The translations under genes and the position numbers were made by a program. From positions 28,041 to 92,040 of the forward strand of contig JAHIWS010000020.1 of NCBI GenBank assembly GCA_018815925.1: a DNA stretch of 64,000 bases, in the 5' to 3' direction. The notes under the pieces were generated by a model, which saw nothing but the letters and a program-made list of their open reading frames with translations, was not told where the DNA came from and searched no databases. Numbering within the stretch: position 1 is the first letter of the stretch; the number at the start of each line of letters is the position of its first letter. Of this stretch, positions 32,458-40,101 are shown piece after piece. Source of the DNA: Nanobdellota archaeon. Its GTDB lineage: Archaea; Nanobdellota; Nanobdellia; Pacearchaeales; GW2011-AR1.

Positions 32458-32969
32458 TTTTTAATTTTGAATCTCGAAGCATAAGAATTTAATTGAGGGT
32501 TTGGATTTTCAGTAATTATAGATGTAAAAAAACCTCTTATGGTATTATTTGCAAAACCAAAATCAAGTTTAAGTATAGGGTTTTTTCCTAGTCTCAATCT
32601 TGAAATATTAAATCTTCCTTGAATAGGTTCTCTTAAATTTAGTTCTTTTCTAAATTTTTCATATATATCAATAATTCTTATTCTTCCTTCTAATAGGGTT
32701 TGCCTAAGAGTTTCAAGGTTTAAATCTCCTAATAAATTTTCATTAACCAAATTTTCCGCTATTGAATATCCTGCTTGCACTATACAAAGGTCTATTCCTC
32801 TTGGAGTAACATAGTGTGGTTGAATATGTCTTCTTGCAACAACAGGTTCATTAGGATTAAAATTAAAAACCCACTCTTTTTTATCATAGTCTATACTAGT
32901 AAGAGTCATAAATTCCGGAAGGTATACTTTTTCTCTAAGAAATTCAATTGTGTTCATTTTATTTTCCAT
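32454..32969 (-). CDS. Possible hotdog-fold (FcoT-like) protein
   Basis: The 171 residues include HIQPHYVTPRGIDLCIVQAG followed by a helix, YSIAENLVNENLL, a pattern that recalls the FcoT-like hotdog thioesterases, and beta strands to the end (LRLGKNPILKLDFGFANNTIRGFFTSII). The match is moderate; no catalytic residue can be assigned. It is the first gene of the exporter operon and leaderless (TATA centre 25 bp before ATG), so an envelope-lipid role is possible. Confidence 0.4.
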   Translation of the reverse strand: MENKMNTIEFLREKVYLPEFMTLTSIDYDKKEWVFNFNPNEPVVARRHIQPHYVTPRGIDLCIVQAGYSIAENLVNENLLGDLNLETLRQTLLEGRIRIIDIYEKFRKELNLREPIQGRFNISRLRLGKNPILKLDFGFANNTIRGFFTSIITENPNPQLNSYASRFKIKK

Positions 32970-32990
32970 ATATTTTTCTCAATCACAAGC

Positions 32991-32998
32991 TTTATAAA
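32991..32998. promoter_or_regulatory. Palindromic TATA box shared by two divergent genes
   Basis: TTTATAAA is self-complementary. Its centre lies 25.5 bp from the ATG of rpoN (33020, plus) and 25.5 bp from the ATG of the exporter operon (32969, minus), exactly where a TATA box for a leaderless transcript should be on both strands. Confidence 0.65.
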
Positions 32999-33019
32999 TC
33001 TTCTTAATGCAATATTAAT

Positions 33020-33217
33020 ATGATAATTCCAGTGAGATGTATGTCGTGCGGAAAACCCATTGGACACTTGTGGGGAGATTTTAAAAAAAGAGTATCAGAA
33101 GGAGAATCTGAAAAAAAAGTATTAGATGAACTGGGGTTAGAGAGATTCTGCTGTAGATCAATGTTCCTAGGACAAGAAGATTTTATAGAATTAATTGGAA
33201 AGTTTAAAAAGAGTTAA
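33020..33217 (+). CDS. rpoN: RNA polymerase subunit Rpo10 (subunit N)
   Basis: This 65-residue homologue of Rpb10 has the zinc-bundle cysteines CMSCG (7-10) and CC (44-45) in ERFCCRSMFLGQ, and IIPVRCMSCGKPIGHLW at the start. It is full length. It is transcribed divergently from the exporter operon using what looks like a shared TATA box, and convergent with the Rpp21 gene. Confidence 0.96.
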   Translation: MIIPVRCMSCGKPIGHLWGDFKKRVSEGESEKKVLDELGLERFCCRSMFLGQEDFIELIGKFKKS

Positions 33218-33478
33218 TCATTTCATTTTCCACCTGCTTTTATATCCACAATTTTCACATTCAACTGATTTTATTTTACTCTTTATTTTTATTTTAGGGT
33301 TTTGATAAGGTGTAAAACATTTTTTACAAAAAAGTTTTCTTTTTTTTCCTAGTTTAATATTGTAAGACATAGCCAACCTCTTAATTTTCTTAATCTCCTT
33401 GGTTTTTTTGTTTTTTAAATGATTGAAAAATTCTTTAATTTGTTGTTCTGCTTTTGTTTTTGATATTTTTTTTTTCAT
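33218..33478 (-). CDS. rnp4: RNase P protein subunit Rpp21 (component 4)
   Basis: The 86-residue protein is basic, with a zinc ribbon made of CKKC and CENCGYKSRW near the C-terminus and a helical N-terminus (AEQQIKEFFNHLKN; AMSYNIKLGKKRK). These match archaeal Rpp21, which with Rpp29 helps RNase P bind pre-tRNA. It directly abuts the rpoN stop on the opposite strand. Confidence 0.85.
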   Translation of the reverse strand: MKKKISKTKAEQQIKEFFNHLKNKKTKEIKKIKRLAMSYNIKLGKKRKLFCKKCFTPYQNPKIKIKSKIKSVECENCGYKSRWKMK

Positions 33479-33528
33479 AAAACAATTAAGAAAGTAATCT
33501 TTAAAAACCCTTAAAACAACATACTTTT

Positions 33529-33642
33529 GAAGACGGCCATAATAGGTTGGAAATACCTGTTACCATTCCGAACACAGAAGTTAAGCTTCCTATGCTGTTT
33601 GTTTTAGTGGCCGATAAGCTGCGAAGCATCAGTGCTGTCTTC
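33529..33642 (+). rRNA. 5S ribosomal RNA
   Basis: About 114 nt. Terminal helix GAAGACGGC pairs with GCTGTCTTC. Conserved loop sequences are present: CATTCCGAACACAGAAG and TTAAGCTTCC. TATA-like CTTTAAAAAC lies about 28 bp upstream. No 16S or 23S gene is adjacent, so the 5S gene stands alone. Its 3' 39 bases overlap the 3' end of the opposite-strand kinase gene. Confidence 0.92.
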
Positions 33643-34605
33643 TTTAATTTTCTTTTTTATTTCATCAGTTGTGGTGGTTGCTGTTCCTTGTTTTTCAACA
33701 ACAACACCAGATGCATAATTTGCTATTTTAATTGCTTCAGACATACTTAAACCAGAAGCTAAACTTAAAGCTAAAGTAGCAGCAAAAGTATCTCCTGCTC
33801 CTGTAACATCTCTTACTTGCCTAGCTTTGGTTTCAATCATTACAGATTTTTCTTTTTCATATTTAAATACACCATCTTTTCCCAGGGTTATTATGGCATA
33901 TTTTGAATTTACTCTTTCACAAAGTTTTCTACCCATTTCTTCAAGAACATCTTTTTTATTTTCATATTTTATCCCAGTCATTTGAAATGCTTCTTTTTTG
34001 TTAGGACGTATTATGGTGCAATCTTTAAAATAATGTAAATTTTGAGGTTTTGAATCAACAAGGATAGGGATTTTTTTAGTGTTAGCAGACTTAATTATTT
34101 GTTGAGATAATTTATCATTAAAAAAACCTTTGTTATAATCAGAGAAAATAATAAAATCACATTTTTCTAAATTCTCTTCTATATTTTTTTGATATCTTAG
34201 GTCAATTTTTTTTCTATTTTTTTCACCATAATTTAATCTTGTTACTTGCTGACCATGTGCCATTATTCTTTGTTTTAGGAGAGTTTTATTTCCATTATAA
34301 ACTGGTTTTAAGATTATTCCTTTTTCTTTACATAATTCTTTTATTTTTTCACCAGAATAATCTTTTCCAAGAACACCATAGAGTTCGCATTTTCCTCCAA
34401 GTGAAACAATATTATTTGCTACATTTGCTGCTCCCCCCAGAGCATATGTTTCTTCATTTTCTTCAACATTTACATTTGGTGCAGCATGTTGCTCAGGATT
34501 TAATTTTTTTATTTCTCCCCAAGAAAATTTATCTAATATAAGATCCCCATACACTAAAATATTTTTGTCTTTGAAATTATCAAGAGCATCCACCAAATTT
34601 TTCAT
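33604..34605 (-). CDS. PfkB-family sugar kinase, RfaE/HldE kinase-like
   Basis: The 333 residues have the ribokinase-fold motifs: an N-terminal DLILDKFSWGEIKKLNPEQ, GGAANVANN near 57-65, and the C-terminal VTGAGDTFAA anion hole with catalytic Asp. The N-terminal pattern is closest to the heptose-7-phosphate kinase domain of HldE/RfaE, which feeds ADP-heptose or related nucleotide sugars. No nucleotidyltransferase domain is attached. The last dozen codons, DASQLIGH and neighbours, are read from the antisense of the 5S rRNA gene. Confidence 0.85.
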   Translation of the reverse strand: MKNLVDALDNFKDKNILVYGDLILDKFSWGEIKKLNPEQHAAPNVNVEENEETYALGGAANVANNIVSLGGKCELYGVLGKDYSGEKIKELCKEKGIILKPVYNGNKTLLKQRIMAHGQQVTRLNYGEKNRKKIDLRYQKNIEENLEKCDFIIFSDYNKGFFNDKLSQQIIKSANTKKIPILVDSKPQNLHYFKDCTIIRPNKKEAFQMTGIKYENKKDVLEEMGRKLCERVNSKYAIITLGKDGVFKYEKEKSVMIETKARQVRDVTGAGDTFAATLALSLASGLSMSEAIKIANYASGVVVEKQGTATTTTDEIKKKIKEDSTDASQLIGH

Positions 34606-34716
34606 ATTTAACTTATTTAAGTTTGTTTTATAAGTGTTATGAAATAAGGATATCTATTTTTAAAGGTATAATGCGGAACTCAAATTAAAATTTGGTTGCT
34701 CATCTTTTTAGAAAGA

Positions 34717-34800
34717 TGCGGAAGAAAGGATTCGAACCTTCGCAGACACTAAGCCACAAGAGCCTTAATCTTGCCCGTTTGACCACTCCGGCACTTCCGC
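34717..34800 (-). tRNA. tRNA-Leu (AAG)
   Basis: The 84-nt class II tRNA has acceptor GCGGAAG/CTTCCGC with discriminator A, anticodon stem CAAGA/TCTTG with loop TTAAGGC, hence T33 and anticodon AAG, long variable arm, and T arm GAAGG-TTCGAAT-CCTTT. A at position 34 is unusual in Archaea, which generally use GAG for these leucine codons. Confidence 0.88.
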
Positions 34801-34838
34801 ATATTCTTTACCTGTATTTCTAATATAAAAAGTTTGCT

Positions 34839-35111
34839 CTACAAAAAACTAAAAATTCCCTTTTGAAGAAGAAGCAAACCAAAAATAATAAAAACTAATT
34901 TTGGAATATTAAAAATCAATAAAAAAAGGAAAAGAATCCCCGATAAAATATCAACCCAACTTCCAAAATCTTTTAGTAAACCTAGACTAGATTTAGAAAT
35001 TAAAATTAATCCAAAAACAAGAAATATTTTATTTGGAAGATTTATTAAAGACCCGCTTATTAAAATTAATCCAGCAATTATATCAAAAATGCCCAAAGCC
35101 TTAACCAACAT
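34839..35111 (-). CDS. Small hydrophobic membrane protein
   Basis: The 90 residues consist almost entirely of three to four hydrophobic helices: ALGIFDIIAGLILISGSLI, KIFLVFGLILISKSSLGLL, WVDILSGILFLFLLIFNI and LVFIIFGLLLLQKGIFSF. The repeated G-L-I-L-I patterns suggest two similar halves. There is no signature of a known transporter. It lies between tRNA-Leu and tRNA-Arg and shares its upstream region with the latter. Confidence 0.6.
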   Translation of the reverse strand: MLVKALGIFDIIAGLILISGSLINLPNKIFLVFGLILISKSSLGLLKDFGSWVDILSGILFLFLLIFNIPKLVFIIFGLLLLQKGIFSFL

Positions 35112-35145
35112 ATTTTTTAAACTAAAAACCTCTTTAAAAATATAT

Positions 35146-35276
35146 GCGCCTGTAACTCAGTCTGGATAGAGTGCTTCCCCCCTAAAGAGATGAATTTGTT
35201 CATTTACTTACACCAAATATTTAGTTGGGGTGTGGGGGAAAGGAAGAAGTCGTAGGTTCAAATCCTACCAGGCGCG
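35146..35276 (+). tRNA. tRNA-Arg (CCT) with an intron
   Basis: Acceptor GCGCCTG/CAGGCGC, D arm ACTC...GAGT, anticodon stem CTTCC/GGAAG and T arm GTAGG-TTCAAAT-CCTAC are all intact. The anticodon loop is interrupted: exon 1 gives CCCCTA and exon 2 resumes with A, so a 56-nt intron (about 35185-35240) sits at the canonical 37/38 position. The mature loop would be CCCCTAA with anticodon CCT. Position 33 would be C instead of the near-universal U. The splice-site fold was not verified. Confidence 0.75.
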
Positions 35277-35329
35277 TTTTTTATTAATATAGAAAACCTT
35301 TAAAACAATCCTTTTATTTTATCTTTTAT

Positions 35330-35401
35330 GCGTGGGTAGGTCAATGGCTAGACTCTCTGCCTTCCAAGCAGATTATCCGGGTTCGAATCCCGGCCTGCGC
35401 A
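35330..35401 (+). tRNA. tRNA-Gly (TCC)
   Basis: The 72-nt tRNA has acceptor GCGTGGG with CCTGCGC (two G-T pairs), D arm GGTC...GACT, anticodon stem TCTGC/GCAGA, loop CTTCCAA (anticodon TCC), and T arm CCGGG-TTCGAAT-CCCGG. Discriminator A; CCA is not encoded. Confidence 0.93.
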
Positions 35402-35406
35402 TACGA

Positions 35407-35425
35407 CGTGAACTTTTTGTTCACG
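35407..35425 (+). terminator. Hairpin after tRNA-Gly
   Basis: CGTGAAC and GTTCACG form a perfect 7-bp stem around a TTTTT loop six bases after the tRNA. It could mark the tRNA transcript end or be a processing signal before secF; no U-run follows the stem. Confidence 0.4.
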
Positions 35426-35465
35426 GAGTCATGGAGCCCTATTTCCGACCTGCATTTTAAATAAA

Positions 35466-36368
35466 ATGGAAGAACAAGGAAAATCAGAAAAAAGAACATT
35501 TGAAAGTTTTCACAATAAGTATTACAAGCTGTTTTTACTAATTCCACTTTGCCTTATTGTTTTCTCTCTCCTTTATATGGGGATGTTTTATTCTAAAAAT
35601 AATGATTTTATTTACAAAGATGTCTCTTTAACAGGAGGAACTTCTGCAACTATTTATGGAAAAATAAATACAGAAAATTTAGAACAAGAATTATCAAATA
35701 AACTAGATGATGTTGGGTTTAGAGAAGTTTATGATGTGGTAACAAGAGAACAAAAAGCAGTAATAATTGAGACAAAATCAGATATTGAAACCACTAAACA
35801 AGTTCTTGAAGAATACCTTGGTTATGAGCTTGATGGAGAAAACAGCAGCTTTGAATTTACAGGTTCTGTTTTAAGTGAGAATTTTTATAACCAACTTTTA
35901 ATAGCAATTTTAATTGCTTTTGTTTTTATGGGGGTGGTTGTTTTTATTATTTTTAGAACTTTTATTCCTTCTGCAGCAGTTATTATTTCAGCTTTTGCAG
36001 ATATTTTGATGACTCTAACACTAGTTAATATGTTGGGGATGAAAATGTCAAGTGCAGGAATTGTGGCTTTTTTAATGTTAATTGGTTATTCAGTTGATAC
36101 AGATATCCTTTTAACAAACCGTATTTTAAAGAGAAGAGAGTGGAGTTTAAACCAAAGGATTTTTGGGGCTTTTAAAACAGGAATAACAATGACTCTAACC
36201 TCTCTTTTAGCAATAGTTTTTGCACTTTTAGTTGTAAAATCTTTTTCAGTAGTTTTAACACAAATTTTTACAATACTTGTTATAGGATTGTGTTTTGATA
36301 TTTTTAATACTTGGGTAACCAATGTATCAATACTTAAAGGGTATATGGAAAAAAAACATGGCACTTAA
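35466..36368 (+). CDS. secF: Protein-export membrane protein SecF
   Basis: The 300 residues have six transmembrane helices with the first periplasmic-type domain between helices 1 and 2 (YKDVSLTGGTSATIYGKI). The D4-type motif region GYSVDTDILLTNRIL in helix 4-5 is present. SecF with SecD uses the proton gradient to aid export through SecYEG. It overlaps secD by 11 bp, the secF-secD order usual in Archaea. Confidence 0.95.
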   Translation: MEEQGKSEKRTFESFHNKYYKLFLLIPLCLIVFSLLYMGMFYSKNNDFIYKDVSLTGGTSATIYGKINTENLEQELSNKLDDVGFREVYDVVTREQKAVIIETKSDIETTKQVLEEYLGYELDGENSSFEFTGSVLSENFYNQLLIAILIAFVFMGVVVFIIFRTFIPSAAVIISAFADILMTLTLVNMLGMKMSSAGIVAFLMLIGYSVDTDILLTNRILKRREWSLNQRIFGAFKTGITMTLTSLLAIVFALLVVKSFSVVLTQIFTILVIGLCFDIFNTWVTNVSILKGYMEKKHGT

Positions 36369-37881
36369 ATTTACTTGGAGAATTTGGATTTTAATCTTTG
36401 TTTTGGTTTTGTCCCTATTGTCTATTTTTGGAATTCCTTCTTTTCAAAAAGGGGTTATAATAAAAAGTGTAGATACAAATTCAACAGCTTTTGAACAGGG
36501 ATTAAGGGCAGGACAAATAATAACTTCAATTGACGGAAAAAAAATAACTAATATAGGGGACTTTTCATCTTCACTTGAAAACAAATATAATTTTAATGAA
36601 AGTGTTAAAATAATAATTCATACAAAAGATTCTGAAATAATTTTATTTTCAAAAATCCCTCCAGAAATAATTGTATCAGAAATACAAAAAACAAATATTA
36701 AAATGGGTTTGGATTTAGCAGGAGGATCAAGAGCACTAGTTCAGGCTCAAGATAAAAAGCTTACTAGTTCAGAAGTTAATGATTTAGTAGATGTTATAAG
36801 TAATCGGTTAAATGTTTATGGGATTGCAGATTTGAATATAAGACCTGTTTCAGATTTGTCTGGAAATAATTTTATGTTAATTGAGATTGCAGGAGCAACT
36901 CCTAAAGATTTAGAAGAATTAATTTCTAAACAAGGAAAATTTGAAGCAAAAATAGGAAATGAAACTGTGTTTATAGGTGGAGAAAAAGATATTACTTCTG
37001 TTTGTAGAAATGATGCAACTTGTGCTGGAATAGTGTCTTGCCAAGTTTCAGGAAATTCAGAGTTTTGCAATTTTAGGTTTACAATTTATTTGAGTGAGGA
37101 AGCTGCAAATAAACACGCAGAAATAACAGGAAATTTAGATGTAAATGCAACTAATCCAGAATATTTGTCTGAAAAACTAGATTTATATCTTGATGATAAG
37201 CTTGTAGATAGTCTTTTTATTAGTAAAGGTCTTAAAGGAAGGGTAACAACTCAAATAGCTATTTCTGGTTCAGGAAGTGGACAAACAAGAGCAGAAGCAT
37301 ATGATGCTGCTGAAGAATCTATGCACAAACTACAGACTGTTTTAATCACAGGAAGTCTCCCCTATAAATTAGAAATTGCTAAATTAGATACAATATCCCC
37401 TATACTTGGAGACCAATTTATAAAAAATATTTTTTTAGCTGGTTTTTTAGCCCTTTTAGCAGTAGTCTTAATCATCTTTTTTAGATACAAAAAAATAAAA
37501 TCTTCACTAGCATTATTACTTACAAGTGTTTCTGAAATTGTTATTATTTTAGGGATTGCTTCTTTAATTGAATGGAATCTTGATTTGCCAAGTATTGCTG
37601 GAATCCTTGCAACAATAGGTACTGGAATTGACCAACAGATTATTATTTTGGATGAAGCAAAACAAACAGCTTTTCTAAGTATAAAACAAAAGTTAAAAAG
37701 AGCATTTGCAATCATCCTTGGGGCTTATTTTACAGCAGTTGTGGCATTACTTCCCTTACTTTGGGCTGGAGCAGGTTTATTAAAAGGTTTTGCAGTAACA
37801 ACAATTATTGGGATAACAACAGGTATTTTAATAACAAGGCCTGCATTTACAGACATGGTGAAAAAAATAGAAGAAGATTAA
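36358..37881 (+). CDS. secD: Protein-export membrane protein SecD with PDZ-like insertion
   Basis: The 507 residues show helix 1 (WRIWILIFVLVLSLLSIFGI), then a PDZ-like module at about 30-105 (VIIKSVDTNSTAFEQGLRAG, ITSIDGKKI), then KMGLDLAGGSRALVQ, the SecD family marker, a large external domain, and five C-terminal helices with GTGIDQQIIILDEAK. I chose ATG 36358, inside the secF end, because it gives the usual short N-terminus. The frame opens earlier at 36322. Confidence 0.95.
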   Translation: MALKFTWRIWILIFVLVLSLLSIFGIPSFQKGVIIKSVDTNSTAFEQGLRAGQIITSIDGKKITNIGDFSSSLENKYNFNESVKIIIHTKDSEIILFSKIPPEIIVSEIQKTNIKMGLDLAGGSRALVQAQDKKLTSSEVNDLVDVISNRLNVYGIADLNIRPVSDLSGNNFMLIEIAGATPKDLEELISKQGKFEAKIGNETVFIGGEKDITSVCRNDATCAGIVSCQVSGNSEFCNFRFTIYLSEEAANKHAEITGNLDVNATNPEYLSEKLDLYLDDKLVDSLFISKGLKGRVTTQIAISGSGSGQTRAEAYDAAEESMHKLQTVLITGSLPYKLEIAKLDTISPILGDQFIKNIFLAGFLALLAVVLIIFFRYKKIKSSLALLLTSVSEIVIILGIASLIEWNLDLPSIAGILATIGTGIDQQIIILDEAKQTAFLSIKQKLKRAFAIILGAYFTAVVALLPLLWAGAGLLKGFAVTTIIGITTGILITRPAFTDMVKKIEED

Positions 37882-37913
37882 AAAGATATTTTTGATACAT
37901 AAATGCTTTTAAA
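37878..37913 (+). promoter_or_regulatory. 36-nt conserved upstream element, copy 1
   Basis: It begins TTAAAAAGATA and contains GATACATAAATGCTTTTAAA, ending 21 bases before the GT4 gene. It matches 41018-41053 at 34 of 36 positions. It contains the presumed TATA-like sequence. Confidence 0.7.
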
Positions 37914-37934
37914 GATTTTTTTAATAAAAAATTT

Positions 37935-39059
37935 ATGAAGATAATTCAGCTTACAGCTTTTTTTTTACCTGTTGAAGGAGGAATGGAGCAACATGTATTA
38001 AATCTTTGTAGAGAATTACAAAAAAATAACCATTCTGTAGAAGTTATTTGTTCAGATTCAATGAGAGAAGGAACAATTTTTATAAAAAAAGAAAAGATCC
38101 AAGGGATTAAAATTACAAGATATAAAACTTTTTGGAATATAACCAAACTATCAAAAATTTTTCCTGGTTTTATTTTTGATTTATTTAAAAAAGATTATGA
38201 TCTCTTACATGTTCATTCTTATAGGCAACCTTATACATTAATGGGTTTAATTGTGGCAAAGTTAATGAAAAAAAAATGCATAATAACTACTCATTGCCCT
38301 TTGCATCAAAAAGGAACCAGATCTAGAGGAACATATTTTTTAGCAGTTTTATATGACCGTATTTTTGGAAAAATTGCATCTAAATTTAACCACATAATAG
38401 GGATTGCAAATGAGGAAATATCTTTTTTCTCAAGGTATGGGATAAATAACAAAAAAATTACTATAATCCCTAATGGGATAACAAAAAAAGAATTTAAAAT
38501 AGGAAATAGGCAAGAATTCAGAAAAAAATATAAAATAAAAAAAAATGATTTTGTTGCATTATTTACTGGAAGAATTCACAAAACAAAAGGCCTCCAGAAT
38601 TTAAAATATGCTGTAGATAATCTCCCAAAAATAAAATTCGTTTTTGCAGGTTTAAATGATGGGTATATGAATTACTTAAAAAAAATGTACTGTAAGAATA
38701 AAAATGTGATTTTTACTGGTAAAATAGACCATCTTAAAATGCCTAATGCATATGCGGCAGCAGATATTTTTATTCTTCCTAGTGATTATGAGCCTTTTGG
38801 TATATCTCTTTTAGAGGCAATGGCTCAAAGATTACCTATAATTTCTACTAATCAAGGAGGGCCGGTCGATTTTATAACAAAGGATTTTGGATTTCTGATA
38901 AATCCAAAAAATCAAAAAGAATGGTTTAATTTAATAAATTATTTACTAAAAAATCCAAAAAAAAGAAAAAAAATGGGAAAATATGCTAAAAAAGAAGCTG
39001 AAAACTACCTCTGGACCAATATAGGAAAAAAAATAATAAAAGTGTATGAAACTTGTTAA
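37935..39059 (+). CDS. GT4-family glycosyltransferase
   Basis: The 374-residue GT-B fold enzyme has an N-terminal GGMEQHVLNLCRELQKNNH acceptor-side motif and a C-terminal donor-side motif EPFGISLLEAMAQRLPII, the E-x7-E of the GT4 family (GPGTF). It uses a nucleotide sugar to extend a glycan on the cytoplasmic face. It is the first gene of the glycan locus, with a promoter element shared with the sugar dehydrogenase gene. The exact sugar is unknown. Confidence 0.9.
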   Translation: MKIIQLTAFFLPVEGGMEQHVLNLCRELQKNNHSVEVICSDSMREGTIFIKKEKIQGIKITRYKTFWNITKLSKIFPGFIFDLFKKDYDLLHVHSYRQPYTLMGLIVAKLMKKKCIITTHCPLHQKGTRSRGTYFLAVLYDRIFGKIASKFNHIIGIANEEISFFSRYGINNKKITIIPNGITKKEFKIGNRQEFRKKYKIKKNDFVALFTGRIHKTKGLQNLKYAVDNLPKIKFVFAGLNDGYMNYLKKMYCKNKNVIFTGKIDHLKMPNAYAAADIFILPSDYEPFGISLLEAMAQRLPIISTNQGGPVDFITKDFGFLINPKNQKEWFNLINYLLKNPKKRKKMGKYAKKEAENYLWTNIGKKIIKVYETC

Positions 39060-40063
39060 ACCTCTTTTTTAAAATGTGTTTTAATTCTTTTTATTAAAAA
39101 AACAAAATTAAGAGGATATAATTTACTTTTTGGCATACCATTTTTTTCTTTACAATTTTTACACAAGTCATTTGATTTAAAATCATTTTTTATGTGTTGT
39201 GTTCTTAGTTTTTTCATTTTTTGATTGTTCCAAATTTCTTTTAAGGATTCTTTATTCAAATCACCTAAAACATACTTAGCATCATAGTCATAACAACAAG
39301 GAACAACTCTACCATCCCAGAGGATAGTCATCCTATGCCAAGCTCTGACACAGGGATAAGGGCTCCTCTTATGAAATGCTTTTGATAATTGTTCTTTGTC
39401 TGCCAACCTCTCTATATCTTTTGAAGAACCCTCCCAAGTAACAAAGTCTTTTATTTCAACCTCATCTACACCTTGTTTATCCCATTTTTTCTTGAACTCT
39501 TTTATTTTATTTTTTGTTATTTTCATATTTATCATAGCTATTACTATAAGAGGTTTTTTTCTTTTTCTTTTGTATTTGATTATCTCGTTTATGTTTGAAA
39601 CCGCTTTTTCATAATTGGCAGTAATTCCCCTAATTCTTTTGTACATTACTGGATCTGTTCCGTCTAAAGAAATATGTAGTTTGTCTAAACCTGCGTCAAT
39701 TATTTTTTTAGCCATCTCTAAATTTATAACAGAAGCATTAACTGAAATAAATGTTTTAATTCTTTTTTCTTTAGCATATTTTATCATTTTATCTAATTTA
39801 GGGTGTAATAGTGACTCTCCAAAATGATGTAGCCCAATACTAGGGGTGTATCCCTTTAATTGGTCAATTATTTTTTTATAAAGATTAATATCCATATGCC
39901 CTAATTTTCTTTTCATATATTTTCTTGGACACATTATACATTTCATAGGGCAATGATTTGTGGGTTCTATATTGTATACTTCAGGATACCCCAAACATTT
40001 TATTTTTCTATGGAAATAAGAATAAAAATTCAAGAATTTATTTACAAATTGTTTAAGATTCAT
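39056..40063 (-). CDS. Radical SAM/SPASM-domain enzyme
   Basis: In this 335-residue protein the radical SAM cluster motif is NHCPMKCIMCPRK (CxxxCxxC near residue 37-45). A SPASM-like C-terminal region has cysteines in RVVPCCYDYDAKYVLGD and CKNCKEK, binding auxiliary clusters. Members modify peptides or carbohydrates by radical chemistry. The substrate here is unknown; location inside the glycan locus suggests a sugar or lipid. Convergent with the GT4 gene by a 4-bp overlap. Confidence 0.85.
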   Translation of the reverse strand: MNLKQFVNKFLNFYSYFHRKIKCLGYPEVYNIEPTNHCPMKCIMCPRKYMKRKLGHMDINLYKKIIDQLKGYTPSIGLHHFGESLLHPKLDKMIKYAKEKRIKTFISVNASVINLEMAKKIIDAGLDKLHISLDGTDPVMYKRIRGITANYEKAVSNINEIIKYKRKRKKPLIVIAMINMKITKNKIKEFKKKWDKQGVDEVEIKDFVTWEGSSKDIERLADKEQLSKAFHKRSPYPCVRAWHRMTILWDGRVVPCCYDYDAKYVLGDLNKESLKEIWNNQKMKKLRTQHIKNDFKSNDLCKNCKEKNGMPKSKLYPLNFVFLIKRIKTHFKKEV

Positions 40064-40101
40064 TCATTTTTTTAAACAACACCCTTTAAAATGATTTCTA
40101 A

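Noticed and set aside
33541-33750. Plus-strand 67-codon frame starting in the 5S gene
   Set aside because: It starts inside 5S rRNA and continues antisense to the kinase gene.
34239-34541. 100-codon plus-strand frame inside the kinase gene
   Set aside because: It has histidine- and leucine-rich shadow composition, antisense to a clear kinase.
34717-34800. Reading the anticodon as TAA (Leu UUA)
   Set aside because: Shifting the loop by one base breaks the five-pair anticodon stem, and G37 fits an NAG anticodon.
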